Numbered from the stretch's first letter, positions 48,744-57,145 are shown. The stretch: 64,000 nucleotides of DNA from JANYGM01 sp043764015 (GCA_043764015.1 JAYUKY010000121.1:1-64000); one strand, 5' to 3'. The notes: generated by a model not told the origin, from the sequence alone. A program made the numbers and translations.

Positions 48744-48928
48744 TCTAGGAATTTTGCTACCGTACACTGGTTTTTTATTATTGGTCTGTACCATAGTGAA
48801 ACGAAGGTCTGACTAATAATAAAAAACAGAAATTTCAATTTTAAAAGAGATTATGGTCAGACCTACGCTACTCTACGGTACAGACCATAATTTCTTTTAA
48901 AACTGTGTACGGTAGCAAATCTAGGAAT
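48744..48928. mobile_element. MITE-like element, copy 2, with 9-bp target duplication
   Basis: The element spans 48753-48919 (167 bases) with perfect 15-base terminal inverted repeats TTTGCTACCGTACAC and GTGTACGGTAGCAAA. Identical direct repeats TCTAGGAAT flank it at 48744-48752 and 48920-48928. It contains two hairpins built on GGTCTGTACC and GGTACAGACC. Relative to the copy at 36467-36632 it is in the opposite orientation. No gene fits within it. It fills much of the 400-base gap between rfbC and the SH3 lipoprotein gene. Confidence 0.94.
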
Positions 48929-48964
48929 AAAAAGTAAGTGATTTTATCTTTCTGTTTTTACAAC

Positions 48965-49022
48965 TACTTGACAATCAATATTTTATATTCGTATCTCGTA
49001 CTTCTTATTTCGTACCTCTTCC
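48965..49022. repeat. Gene-boundary tract, TTCGTAC type
   Basis: TTGACAATCAATATTTTATA then TTCGTATCTCGTACTTCTTA and TTTCGTACCTC end at the stop of the minus-strand SH3 gene. Confidence 0.7.
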
Positions 49023-49955
49023 TTAACAGCCATAAATTTCCAAAAATTCTGCTGATGCGTAGCCTTCTTTATTGCCATAAATGACTTTAAACCACGTTTT
49101 GCCTGTTTCTTCATCTACAATTGGGTCCTCTGCAAGCAAATAAACCTCTTTATCAAAAGGAATAACAGTAATCTTTTTACCTTCTTTGCTTGGTTCTTCA
49201 CGCAAAGTAAGCCCAGATTTGGCAGATACTGTAGCCGTACTGAAATTCAAATAAGGGCTAAAAATATAGCCTTCTTTATTTTTAAAACGCACTTTACACC
49301 AGTTTCCTGTTTTCCCTGAAATGGTAGAGGATTTTTCTAAAAACTCCAAAATAATAATTTCTGTTTTATTTGGAATATTTGTGATAGAAGTTCCTTTTGC
49401 GCTGGGTTTTTCACGCAAAGTTAAGCCACCATCTGCGTTGATAAGTGCTTTTTGCAAAGCTCCAGCCATATCTGTATTATTGTCGTTTTCATAGGTATTA
49501 GTTTTTGTGTCGCTTGTGGCTTCTAAGGTATTTCCCATACGCAAATATCCACCAAAACAATAGCCCTCCTCGTCATCAAAACGCACTTTATACCAATTTG
49601 ACTCTTTGCCTTTGAGCTTAATTACCTCTCCTTTTTCCAAAATTTCCACCACGCCATTGGCAGGAATAAGGTCAATGATTTTTGATTTCATTGAGGGTTT
49701 TGTACGCATTGTAAGCCCAGATTTGGCAGTTACGACAGCCATTTCTGCTTCCTTTGATGCTTCTTCTACATCAGGTTTTAAAGAATTATCTTCTTCTTTT
49801 TCAGAAGATTTGTCTGCGGATTTATCAGAAGATTTATCAGAAGAAAGTTCAGAAGTTTTGTTGTCTTCTTTTGCTTTGTCTGCTTTTCCGCCACAACTTG
49901 ATAATGTGTTTGAGAGAACGGCAACAACACCAATCATTACAAGAATTTTTTTCAT
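49023..49955 (-). CDS. Lipoprotein with three bacterial SH3 domains
   Basis: The 310-residue protein has a lipoprotein signal (MKKILVMIGVVAVLSNTLSSC, cysteine at 21). A low-complexity stretch rich in S, D, K and E follows (about 25-65). Three SH3b domains each begin with xAKSGLTMR or ADGGLTLREKPS and contain a W-x-K-V-x-(Y/F) motif (NWYKVRFDDEEGY, NWCKVRFKNKEGY, TWFKVIYGNKEGY). Such domains bind peptidoglycan or other peptides; the protein is probably anchored in the outer membrane facing the periplasm. It shares no operon. Its exact ligand is not known. Confidence 0.85.
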   Translation of the reverse strand: MKKILVMIGVVAVLSNTLSSCGGKADKAKEDNKTSELSSDKSSDKSADKSSEKEEDNSLKPDVEEASKEAEMAVVTAKSGLTMRTKPSMKSKIIDLIPANGVVEILEKGEVIKLKGKESNWYKVRFDDEEGYCFGGYLRMGNTLEATSDTKTNTYENDNNTDMAGALQKALINADGGLTLREKPSAKGTSITNIPNKTEIIILEFLEKSSTISGKTGNWCKVRFKNKEGYIFSPYLNFSTATVSAKSGLTLREEPSKEGKKITVIPFDKEVYLLAEDPIVDEETGKTWFKVIYGNKEGYASAEFLEIYGC

Positions 49956-50084
49956 TTTTTGAATTGTTTTTGATGATTTTTAAAAAGATTATAACGCAAT
50001 AATACTGCTTTTTTTGGAAAAAACAAAAGTTAAATAAATTTTCAAATAAATAATTTTAATAATTTGATTATGAGCATTTTGTAT

Positions 50085-51710
50085 TTATTCTCTCACATAT
50101 ATTTGATATGTATAAACAATTTCTTTACTTTTTCCCGCCTCCAAATCAACTTTCCATTCAACGTCATTTTTATTATTAAAAATATTATACATATCAACTT
50201 TTTTAGTTGTTTTCCAGTCAATATTCGTTTTGAGCATTTCTCCAATGACTTCACGTTTTAATTGCACTTTGATGGCAATATTTTTATAGTTTTTCACTTC
50301 AATTTTGCCCTCAACCGTAATCAAATTGTAATCATAACCATTTATTTTCTTAAAATTCTCCTTTGTTTCTGTCATTTTCTCTATATCTTTCACCAAAATA
50401 TCAGACGACAAACTAAGTTTTACCTCCGTAGTGCCACCTGTGGGCGTATAATTAAGTCTGTCTTGGCTCACAATTCTATCTACATTAGTGGTTTTTTGAG
50501 TAATAAACACACTTCCTGTCGTAAAAGGCTGTTTTGTTTGATTCTGAAATTGCAAGGAATGTTGCACCAAATTTATTTTTTCACCAATATCATTGTTTCT
50601 ATAGCTATAACTATTATTTTCAAGGTTTGGGCGCAAAACCACACAATAAATATTTTCATAACTAATTTGCGTTTCAAACAACGAATAAACGGCTCTTTCA
50701 CCCTTTTTTAGGTTAATATTGCTCACAGGATAAAAAAACAAATCTTCTCCCTGTTGCCCATCATTGGTATTTGTAGTTTCTCTTGATGAGGAAGAATAAT
50801 TTGTATTTTGCGAAATATTAGAGAAATTATCACTTCTAAGCCTATTGTAGTTGTTTTCAGAAGAAGATGCGCCAGATAATTGGTTCAAAAAGTTATCCAA
50901 AGACAAATTACTCACAAGTGGCGAGGGTGCGTTATCATACAAAAAATTAGGAATACCTACTGCAAAGTTCATTTGGGCGTTTTTTAGGTCTTCTGCATCA
51001 TTGAGAAGTTGCGCAGAAAGCACCAATTTAGCTTTATTTTTATCAATTATTTGCAACTGATAATTAGGAAACCAACTAATTCCTTTTGACAAATACATTG
51101 TTTCCAGCGGTTGGGAGCTGTTTTGTTGTGCAAAATCAATTTTAATAACTTTTTGCATTTCTTTGATGGGAATTGTTATTACTTCTGTTTTTTCGTAAGT
51201 TTCAACAAAAGTTATATTATTCATTTTCAAGAAGATATGCTTAGAACCTTCAGTATTTAGCATTACCATTTTTTCTTGATTTAATGCAATACTGCTTATA
51301 ATTTCTCTGCTTTCTTCTTCAATAAAGGCTGTTTTAGGCACTTCTGTTGGCGTTATACTCACTAATTTGCCTTCAAAAATGTTTGCGCCACAATGTATTT
51401 TTACTTTTTTATTGATGTTACTTCCCAAAACATCATTAAAAGTAATAGAAATATCTTTTCTAACTACTTCTTTTTGAGAGGTTTGTATATTTTTGATAGT
51501 ATTATTTCCACCACTAAACCACAACGACCCAAAAGTAGCTTTTGGAATAGTTTTTAGCTCATAAAAGCCCTTTGAGGCATCTATGACTTCTTTTTTAACC
51601 ATAAAAGCATCACCATTTTTGAAAGCCGTAACAAATTGTGTGGTTTGCGCCTGAATAACGCCACAAACTAGCGTAAGAATTAGGGATATTTTAAGAGATA
51701 TTTTTTTCAT
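50085..51710 (-). CDS. Exported DUF4139-domain protein
   Basis: The 541-residue protein has a signal peptide (MKKISLKISLILTLVCGVIQ, cleavage near AQA). The C-terminal part is a DUF4139-like immunoglobulin-type region, with NIDWKTTKKVDMYNIFNN then VEWKVDLEAGKSKEIVYTYQ as the closing motif. The central ALTxxQLLNDAEDLKNAQM-like stretch (LSAQLLNDAEDLKNAQMNF) is typical. Family members include mucoidy-related MuiA; the molecular function is unknown. It has no neighbours in an operon. Confidence 0.78.
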   Translation of the reverse strand: MKKISLKISLILTLVCGVIQAQTTQFVTAFKNGDAFMVKKEVIDASKGFYELKTIPKATFGSLWFSGGNNTIKNIQTSQKEVVRKDISITFNDVLGSNINKKVKIHCGANIFEGKLVSITPTEVPKTAFIEEESREIISSIALNQEKMVMLNTEGSKHIFLKMNNITFVETYEKTEVITIPIKEMQKVIKIDFAQQNSSQPLETMYLSKGISWFPNYQLQIIDKNKAKLVLSAQLLNDAEDLKNAQMNFAVGIPNFLYDNAPSPLVSNLSLDNFLNQLSGASSSENNYNRLRSDNFSNISQNTNYSSSSRETTNTNDGQQGEDLFFYPVSNINLKKGERAVYSLFETQISYENIYCVVLRPNLENNSYSYRNNDIGEKINLVQHSLQFQNQTKQPFTTGSVFITQKTTNVDRIVSQDRLNYTPTGGTTEVKLSLSSDILVKDIEKMTETKENFKKINGYDYNLITVEGKIEVKNYKNIAIKVQLKREVIGEMLKTNIDWKTTKKVDMYNIFNNKNDVEWKVDLEAGKSKEIVYTYQIYVRE

Positions 51711-51835
51711 TGGAATATAATATTTTACGTTTGTGATAACTTACGCAAAATCATTAAAAAAGTTATTAAAACCTATTTTTTTGAGAAAAAAACGCTATTT
51801 TTACGCCCAAAATTATTATTAAATAACCTTTAAAA

Positions 51836-52180
51836 ATGAAAAGAAAAAATATCATTAGTCTGACCATTGCGTTTGCGTTTTTCACGCTTGCAATTTCTGG
51901 ATTACTGCTTTATTTTAAGCAAAAAGCGCATATTGTAGAAATAGGACACACTATTTTTGGGCTTTTATTTGTTGGGTTTGCGGTTTTTCACGTTATCAAC
52001 AACTGGCAATCTCTAAAAAGTTACTCAAAAGACCGTACAAGTGGGAAATTCCAAAAAGAATTACTTGTGGCAAGCATTATTTTTGCCGTTTTGTTGATTG
52101 GCGTTGGTACAAATATTTTAGAGCCTGTCGCAGAGGCTGGGAGAGTTTTTGCTAAGAAAAAAGAACAAGTTAAAAAATAG
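51836..52180 (+). CDS. DUF4405-like membrane protein (N-terminal part of a split gene)
   Basis: The 114-residue protein has three or four hydrophobic helices with HTIFGLLFVGFAVFHVINNW, the DUF4405 core with histidines that may bind heme. It ends KKKEQVKK with a TAG in an A-run context (position 52178-52180). Relatives of this arrangement carry a soluble domain after the membrane part, and exactly such a domain is encoded immediately downstream in the next frame. The pair is best read as one gene with a frameshift in the A6 run at 52172-52177. Confidence 0.7.
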   Translation: MKRKNIISLTIAFAFFTLAISGLLLYFKQKAHIVEIGHTIFGLLFVGFAVFHVINNWQSLKSYSKDRTSGKFQKELLVASIIFAVLLIGVGTNILEPVAEAGRVFAKKKEQVKK

Positions 52181-52260
52181 CTTTTGAAGAAATTGAAACC
52201 AATAAAAGCCTAAAAGGAACACTTATAAGCATTTTAATAGAGAAAAACAAGTCCGTAAAA

Positions 52261-52635
52261 ATGCCAATAATAGCTATTTGGTTAGAAGATTCTACACATA
52301 AATTTATAGAACCAATTTTTGTTCCTGCAAAAATTTTAGTTGAAAAACAAGGAGAAGAACAACCTGAAATAAAAGACTTTTTATCTAGCTTTTTGCCTGC
52401 TTTAATGGCAAAAAATCCAACAATTAAAAGTAATTATGATAAAGCCACACCAAAAGATAATTTTATCCTAAAAACACAAATAACGCAACAACAAAAATGC
52501 TTTATTATAATGGAAATTGCCTCTGAAAGCAAAACTGAACGCTATGAAACAAATATCAATAAAACTGAAAACAACGTTTTTAAATTGAAATCAGAAACTA
52601 ATACTTTGATAAATAAAGCATTAGTTATATTTTAG
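52261..52635 (+). CDS. Soluble C-terminal domain of the split DUF4405 gene
   Basis: Coding-like sequence is open from 52174 in this frame (KIAFEEIETNKSLKGTLISI) although the first ATG is at 52261. The protein part PIIAIWLEDSTHKFIEPIFV followed by TPKDNFILKTQI is the domain that relatives fuse to DUF4405. As an independent gene it would lose the N-terminal strand of the domain. One extra A in the A run at 52172-52177 would join it to the preceding gene. Terminator and tRNA-Cys follow. Confidence 0.5.
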   Translation: MPIIAIWLEDSTHKFIEPIFVPAKILVEKQGEEQPEIKDFLSSFLPALMAKNPTIKSNYDKATPKDNFILKTQITQQQKCFIIMEIASESKTERYETNINKTENNVFKLKSETNTLINKALVIF

Positions 52636-52664
52636 ATCATATTTTAAGAAAATCATTACAAAAG

Positions 52665-52702
52665 AAAAAACGCTTAAAATTTTCATTTTAAGCGTTTTTT
52701 AA
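52665..52702. terminator. Bidirectional terminator
   Basis: AAAAAACGCTTAAAATTTTCA with ATTTTAAGCGTTTTTT forms a stem with A and T runs outside. It lies just beyond the 3' end of the minus-strand tRNA-Cys. Confidence 0.8.
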
Positions 52703-52704
52703 AG

Positions 52705-52775
52705 AGGTAACTGGCGGATTTGAACCGCCGTAGGAGCTTTTGCAGAGCTCTACCTAACCGCTCGGTCAAGTTACC
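52705..52775 (-). tRNA. tRNA-Cys (GCA)
   Basis: On the minus strand GGTAACT begins the acceptor stem and AGTTACC closes it. The anticodon stem GAGCT and AGCTC frames the loop CTGCAAA, anticodon GCA. The T arm GGCGG TTCAAAT CCGCC is canonical. The 3' CCA is not encoded. A promoter element lies 17 bases upstream. Confidence 0.95.
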
Positions 52776-52791
52776 TTGTTTCTTTGAGCTA

Positions 52792-52799
52792 CAAATGTA
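52792..52799 (-). promoter_or_regulatory. -7 promoter element of tRNA-Cys
   Basis: CAAATGTA reads TACATTTG on the minus strand, 17 bases upstream of the tRNA 5' end. Confidence 0.6.
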
Positions 52800-52842
52800 C
52801 GACTTATTTTCTAATAAAAAAATAAAAGAAGTTTTTTTTTCT

Positions 52843-52850
52843 TAATTTTG
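52843..52850 (+). promoter_or_regulatory. -7 promoter element of the radical SAM gene
   Basis: TAATTTTG matches TAnnTTTG and ends 64 bases before the ATG at 52915. Confidence 0.45.
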
Positions 52851-52870
52851 TGAAAAATATTTGTAGAGAT

Positions 52871-52914
52871 GAGAAATAACTCTTCACTCACAATTCACCA
52901 CTCACAACTCAAAA
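52871..52914. repeat. Gene-boundary tract, TCACAACTC type
   Basis: AATAACTCTTCACTCACAAT then TCACCACTCACAACTCAAAA leads directly to the ATG at 52915. Confidence 0.7.
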
Positions 52915-53892
52915 ATGCGCCTTATTTCAAAACCAGTTTTGTGCAATTATTACGTTACGTATAGATGTAATGCGGCTTGTGGCTTTTGCGACATTTGGGA
53001 ACGTCCTTCTCCGTATATTACGCTAGAAAATGCAGAAAAAAATATGCAAGATTTGAAAAAATTGGGCGTGAAAGTTATTGATTTTACTGGTGGTGAGCCA
53101 CTTTTACACAAAGAAATTGATATTTTGCTTACGCTTGCTAAAAAATATAAATTTATTACAACACTCACTACAAATTGTTTGCTTTATCCTAAGTTTGCAG
53201 AAAAATTGAAAGGTAAAATTGATATGTTGCATTTTTCCTTAGATTCTCCCATAAAAGCAGAACACGACTCTTCCCGCAAGGTTGCGTGCTTTGATTTTGT
53301 GATGAAATCTATAGAAATAGCTAAAAATTTGGGTGAAAGACCAGATATTTTATTTACAGTTTTTGAGAACAACTTACATCAAATTGAGCAAGTTTGGAAA
53401 GAAATTTGTTTGCCAAATGATTTAATATTGATACTTAATCCTGCGTTTAGTTATAATAATATTGATGCTGGACTTTCAAATGAGCATCTTAACACGCTTT
53501 CTAGTTGGGGGAAAAAGAAAAACATTTATCTGAATGATGGTTTTATGGCTTTGCGCAAAGATGGCGGCAATCATACAGATGCGCCTGTATGTAAGGCTGC
53601 GAGTGCGTGCCTTGTCATTTCGCCAGAAAACAAGTTGGTTTTGCCTTGCTATCATCTTGGAACAGAAGAATTTGAGATAAATAATGATTTGTATAATCTT
53701 TATTTATCTGATGAAATTCAGCAAATAATAGCCACAGAAGGTAAATTGCCTGCTTGTGAGGGTTGCGTAATAAATTGCTATATGCAGCCTTCTTTTGCGG
53801 TAGAAATCAATAAATATTTTTGGAAAGCCTTGCCTAGCACGCTCAAATACAATTATTTAAAAGGAACTTGGAAAAACTTATTGCCTTTTTAG
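52915..53892 (+). CDS. Radical SAM protein with SPASM-like cysteines
   Basis: The 325-residue protein has the radical SAM iron-sulfur motif YRCNAACGFCDIWE (CxxxCxxC at about 18-25) and GGEPLLHKEIDI (SAM-binding GGE). The C-terminal part has a second cysteine set: CKAASACLVISPENKLVLPC then CEGCVINC, an arrangement resembling SPASM domains that hold auxiliary clusters. No substrate peptide or maturation partner is adjacent. Its family role cannot be assigned. The ATG lies after a boundary tract. Confidence 0.85.
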   Translation: MRLISKPVLCNYYVTYRCNAACGFCDIWERPSPYITLENAEKNMQDLKKLGVKVIDFTGGEPLLHKEIDILLTLAKKYKFITTLTTNCLLYPKFAEKLKGKIDMLHFSLDSPIKAEHDSSRKVACFDFVMKSIEIAKNLGERPDILFTVFENNLHQIEQVWKEICLPNDLILILNPAFSYNNIDAGLSNEHLNTLSSWGKKKNIYLNDGFMALRKDGGNHTDAPVCKAASACLVISPENKLVLPCYHLGTEEFEINNDLYNLYLSDEIQQIIATEGKLPACEGCVINCYMQPSFAVEINKYFWKALPSTLKYNYLKGTWKNLLPF

Positions 53893-53924
53893 CGTTTTCT
53901 TACTATTTTTAATAGTTTTTATCT

Positions 53925-53932
53925 TATATTTG
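53925..53932 (+). promoter_or_regulatory. -7 promoter element of gldB
   Basis: TATATTTG ends 44 bases before the gldB ATG. Confidence 0.6.
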
Positions 53933-53976
53933 CAAAATTTTTAAACCGCCAAAATCAATAATTATTATCTTCTTTT

Positions 53977-55038
53977 ATGAAAAAAAACACCATTTTTTTT
54001 AGTTTTCTTACATTATTATTTTGTGCTTTTTTAGCTAGCTGTGGCACAGAAACAGCAGAAAGCAATATTAACGACCCTTGTCTTCCTGCTATTGATAATT
54101 CAAAAATAAATAATTCAGAAATAAATGTTAAAATAGAACGTGTTGATAATGAAATTTTTGCACTTAAAACAAAAGAAGAAATTAGTGCTTATTTCAAGGG
54201 AAATCAACTTTTTACCAAAAAATATATTCAATTAGAACGCTTTGGTGGCAATGATAGTATTCCTGTAAAAGAAATTTATAGTCTAATTTCTAATAAATAT
54301 CTAGATACCTTACATCAAGATTGTAACCGTATTTATGGAGATATGAAACCCTTAGAAAATGAACTTACAAATGCTTTTAAACACATAAAAGCTATTTATC
54401 CTTATTTTGTGCCTCCACGTGTGCAAACTATGATTACTGGTTATGGAAAGGGCGCACGTTTGCGTGAAATGCCAGATATGCTTATTAGTAAAGAGTTGAT
54501 AGTAATAGGATTGGAGTTTTTTTTGGGAGACAAATACAAATATCAGCCAGACGTACCAGAATACATTGCAAGGCGTTACACAAGAGAAAATATTGTACCT
54601 ATGATTGTAAGAGAAATCAGTACAGCATATAATAAATATGACGAAAAAGACCGTACAATGCTTGGAGAAACAGTTTTTTATGGAAAGACGTATTATTTTA
54701 TGCAAAGCGTGCTTCCTTGTATGCCAGATTCTATTGCGCTGGGTTATACCAATCAACAAATGAAAATGGCTTACTATAATAGAGCAACTATTTGGAAACA
54801 TTACATTGATAAACAAATATTTTTCAATGCAAAAAATAATGTCGTCAAAGATTATATGGACGAAAGTCCCTTTACTTTGCCTATTAGCCAAGATTGTCCT
54901 GGTGCTATTGGGCGTTGGTCAGGCTTGCGTATGGTGCGTGCTTATATGCAGAAAAATCCTAAAATAACCCTCAAAGAACTTTTGAGTAATGAGAATGCCA
55001 AAGAAATTCTAGAAAACTCGGGCTATAAGGGAGAATAG
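53977..55038 (+). CDS. gldB: Gliding motility lipoprotein GldB
   Basis: The 353-residue lipoprotein has a lipobox cysteine in FLASCG (about 22). The GldB pattern is seen in VKIERVDNEIFALKTKEEI, the segment LIVIGLEFFLGDKYKYQPDV (about 172-191), PEYIARRYTRENIVPMIVRE and the end PRVQTMITGYGKGARL. GldB is needed for gliding and type IX secretion in Flavobacterium johnsoniae. It is a relative of DUF2268-type zinc-binding folds, but no HExxH was seen. It stands apart from other gld genes, which is common. Confidence 0.8.
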   Translation: MKKNTIFFSFLTLLFCAFLASCGTETAESNINDPCLPAIDNSKINNSEINVKIERVDNEIFALKTKEEISAYFKGNQLFTKKYIQLERFGGNDSIPVKEIYSLISNKYLDTLHQDCNRIYGDMKPLENELTNAFKHIKAIYPYFVPPRVQTMITGYGKGARLREMPDMLISKELIVIGLEFFLGDKYKYQPDVPEYIARRYTRENIVPMIVREISTAYNKYDEKDRTMLGETVFYGKTYYFMQSVLPCMPDSIALGYTNQQMKMAYYNRATIWKHYIDKQIFFNAKNNVVKDYMDESPFTLPISQDCPGAIGRWSGLRMVRAYMQKNPKITLKELLSNENAKEILENSGYKGE

Positions 55039-55070
55039 AGTCAATTACGAATTATCAATTACGAATTACG
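55039..55070. repeat. Gene-boundary tract, ATTACGA type
   Basis: TCAATTACGAATTATCAATT then ACGAATTACG begins right after the gldB stop and is almost identical to the tracts at 7662 and 57114. Confidence 0.8.
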
Positions 55071-55115
55071 TTTTTTAACTCTCCAAAAGTTTAAAACTTT
55101 TGGAGAGTTAAAAAG
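55071..55115. terminator. Bidirectional terminator
   Basis: AACTCTCCAAAAGTTT pairs with AAACTTTTGGAGAGTT, with T and A runs outside. It lies between the convergent gldB and glutaredoxin-DM9 genes. Confidence 0.75.
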
Positions 55116-55118
55116 GCT

Positions 55119-55922
55119 TTATTTTTGCTTTTCAACAAGAATTTTATACTTAGATAAAAGTGCTTCTGTACCTTTATAAGGTACATTACAATGGTCGTAA
55201 CCTACCCAAGTTTTGCCCAAATACCATTTTCCATCTTCTGCAAGCCCAACGCAAGGAATTAGTTTATTTTCATTTTCCATTCCTGTTGAAATGATAGAAG
55301 ACAAAAACTTTGTATTACTTTCAGAATCATCAGTAACCCACTCAAAATCAGTTTTTTTGCCTGTCAAAAACTCAAAATCAGTAACAACCACTTCTCTTCC
55401 ACCCCAACCAATAGTAGCTTTTTTGGTAGTAGCATTATATGAGCCAGGGTGCATTGCGCCTTCATAATCAGCACGAATAACATAGTTTTTTGCAGTATTA
55501 GGTGCTAAAATAGCATTCATTGGTAAACCTTTTTGGGCTGACCATTTGAAGTTTATTTTTGTTTTTGTAGGTTTCACCTCTATTTTTGTAGGTTTTCCGC
55601 TGGCAAGTTTGTCAAGATACCCACTCAAATCTTCAATACTGTAGGCTACTTCTCCGTTGTTATCTATTACAGGCATTGTAATAGAGCCAGAAATATTTTT
55701 GGAGGCAAGAGCCGCCCACATTTTTCCATTATTAGCATCATTGAGAGAAGTGTTTATCTCTTCATATTTAACTTTTTTCTCTGTCAAATATTCTTTTGCC
55801 ATAGCACAACGTCCACAGCCATTCATAGAATAAAGTTTGATTTGAGCGAAAGCCTGACTACAAAAAAGTAGGCTAGAAAGCACCGTAAGGCACAAAACGA
55901 GGTAAGATTTTTTTGTTTTCAT
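55119..55922 (-). CDS. Exported glutaredoxin domain fused to DM9 (DUF3421-like) repeats
   Basis: The 267-residue protein has a signal peptide (MKTKKSYLVLCLTVLSSLLF, cleavage near AFAQ). Residues 27-110 are glutaredoxin-like: IKLYSMNGCGRCAMAKEYL with a CGRC active site, and the cis-proline region ITMPVI. Residues about 135-260 carry two motifs that look like DM9 repeats: NYVIRADYEGAMHPGSYN with IGWGGREVVVTDFEFL, and WYLGKTWVGYDHCNVPYKGT with LLSKYKILV. DM9 proteins are mainly known from animals as lectin-like or natterin-like. No partner gene is adjacent; the promoter element at 56002 is its own. A periplasmic or surface thiol-disulfide role is inferred. Confidence 0.7.
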   Translation of the reverse strand: MKTKKSYLVLCLTVLSSLLFCSQAFAQIKLYSMNGCGRCAMAKEYLTEKKVKYEEINTSLNDANNGKMWAALASKNISGSITMPVIDNNGEVAYSIEDLSGYLDKLASGKPTKIEVKPTKTKINFKWSAQKGLPMNAILAPNTAKNYVIRADYEGAMHPGSYNATTKKATIGWGGREVVVTDFEFLTGKKTDFEWVTDDSESNTKFLSSIISTGMENENKLIPCVGLAEDGKWYLGKTWVGYDHCNVPYKGTEALLSKYKILVEKQK

Positions 55923-56001
55923 TGGATTGTTTTTGTTAGAATTTACTAAAATTTGTTAGAGAATTATTTTACTTAAAATTAGATTTTTGATTTGAAGTTT
56001 C

Positions 56002-56009
56002 CAAATATA
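56002..56009 (-). promoter_or_regulatory. -7 promoter element of the glutaredoxin-DM9 gene
   Basis: CAAATATA reads TATATTTG on the minus strand, 79 bases before the ATG. Confidence 0.5.
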
Positions 56010-56033
56010 ATGCCAATTATTTTTTCTTTTGAT

Positions 56034-56041
56034 TATATTTG
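56034..56041 (+). promoter_or_regulatory. -7 promoter element of the ATP-grasp gene
   Basis: TATATTTG ends 33 bases before the ATG at 56075. Confidence 0.6.
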
Positions 56042-56074
56042 CCTTATTTTTAATTGTTTTTTGCTCGTTTTTTT

Positions 56075-57112
56075 ATGAATTTTTCTAGATTAAAGTGGGA
56101 GTTTTTGCCATTTTGGGCATTTTATATTCCTATTTATTTTTATTGGTTGTGGCTTGCTTTACGTGCTAGAGCATTTTGTTTTTTTACAGCTTCTAATCCT
56201 CTAATGGAATTAGGTGGGTTTGCTGGTTATTCCAAATACAATGTTTTGTGTCATATTCCTGCGGAATTTCGCCCCAAAATGTTTTTTATTCCTGCTTTCA
56301 GTTCCTTTGAAGAGATTTCAGAAAATTTAAAAACACATCAAATTAATTTTCCTTTGATAGTAAAACCAGACAAAGGAGAACGTGGTTTTGGCGTAGAAAA
56401 ATTTGAAAATGAAGAAAAAACCCTAGAAAATCTTAGAAATTATCTCAAAAAATATAATCATATTGCTCTTATTGTACAAGAATACATTGATTATGATTTG
56501 GAATTAGGGGTGATGTATTACCGTTTCCCTGAAAATCCTATCTCAACGGTTGGAAACATTGATTCTGTGGTACAAAAAGAGTTTCTAACTGTCGTGGGAG
56601 ATGGCAAAAGCACCTTAGAAATGCTTTTTAGCCAACACGAACGAAGTATTTATCATTTAGAAATGCTAAAAAAAATACATCAAGAAAATCTACAAAAAAT
56701 TATTCCAAAAAACGAAAAAATAAACCTCATTAGTATAGGGAATCACTCACGAGGAACAACTTTTTTGAATGCTAACCACTTTATAAACAAACAGTTAATT
56801 GATATTTTTGATGGTATTTCTAAGCAAATAAAAGGTTTTTATTTTGGTCGTTATGATTTGCGTGTAAGTAGTTTGGAGGATTTATATTTAGGCAAAAACA
56901 TAATGATTATGGAGCTAAATGGCGCAAATTCTGAGCCTGCGCATATCTATGACCCTAATATGAGCATTTGGAGTGCTTATAAGCATCTTTTTGGGCATTG
57001 GAAAAATCTTTGGAAAATCAGCAAACAAAATCACGCTTTAGGCGTTCCTTATGTGCCTTTGTTCCATTTTTTGAAAGAATTTAGGGCGGCATATTCAGAA
57101 AGAAAAGCTTAG
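56075..57112 (+). CDS. ATP-grasp domain protein
   Basis: The 345-residue protein has a hydrophobic N-terminus (about 8-30, WAFYIPIYFYWLWLAL) and an ATP-grasp domain at about 85-290. The features are FPLIVKPDKGERGFGVEKF (ATP lysine and glycine loop), IALIVQEYIDYDLELGVMYY, and MIMELNGANSEPAHIYDP with the metal-binding glutamate and asparagine. It resembles D-alanine-D-alanine ligase-like proteins found next to menaquinone or lipid genes in Bacteroidota, but the substrate is unknown. The ATG at 56075 is favoured; an earlier ATG at 56054 lacks a reason. It precedes menF. Confidence 0.8.
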   Translation: MNFSRLKWEFLPFWAFYIPIYFYWLWLALRARAFCFFTASNPLMELGGFAGYSKYNVLCHIPAEFRPKMFFIPAFSSFEEISENLKTHQINFPLIVKPDKGERGFGVEKFENEEKTLENLRNYLKKYNHIALIVQEYIDYDLELGVMYYRFPENPISTVGNIDSVVQKEFLTVVGDGKSTLEMLFSQHERSIYHLEMLKKIHQENLQKIIPKNEKINLISIGNHSRGTTFLNANHFINKQLIDIFDGISKQIKGFYFGRYDLRVSSLEDLYLGKNIMIMELNGANSEPAHIYDPNMSIWSAYKHLFGHWKNLWKISKQNHALGVPYVPLFHFLKEFRAAYSERKA

Positions 57113-57113
57113 T

Positions 57114-57145
57114 TCAATTACGAATTATCAATTACGAATTACGAG
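57114..57145. repeat. Gene-boundary tract, ATTACGA type
   Basis: CAATTACGAATTATCAATTA then CGAATTACG starts two bases after the ATP-grasp stop; it is practically identical to the copies at 7662 and 55039. Confidence 0.8.
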
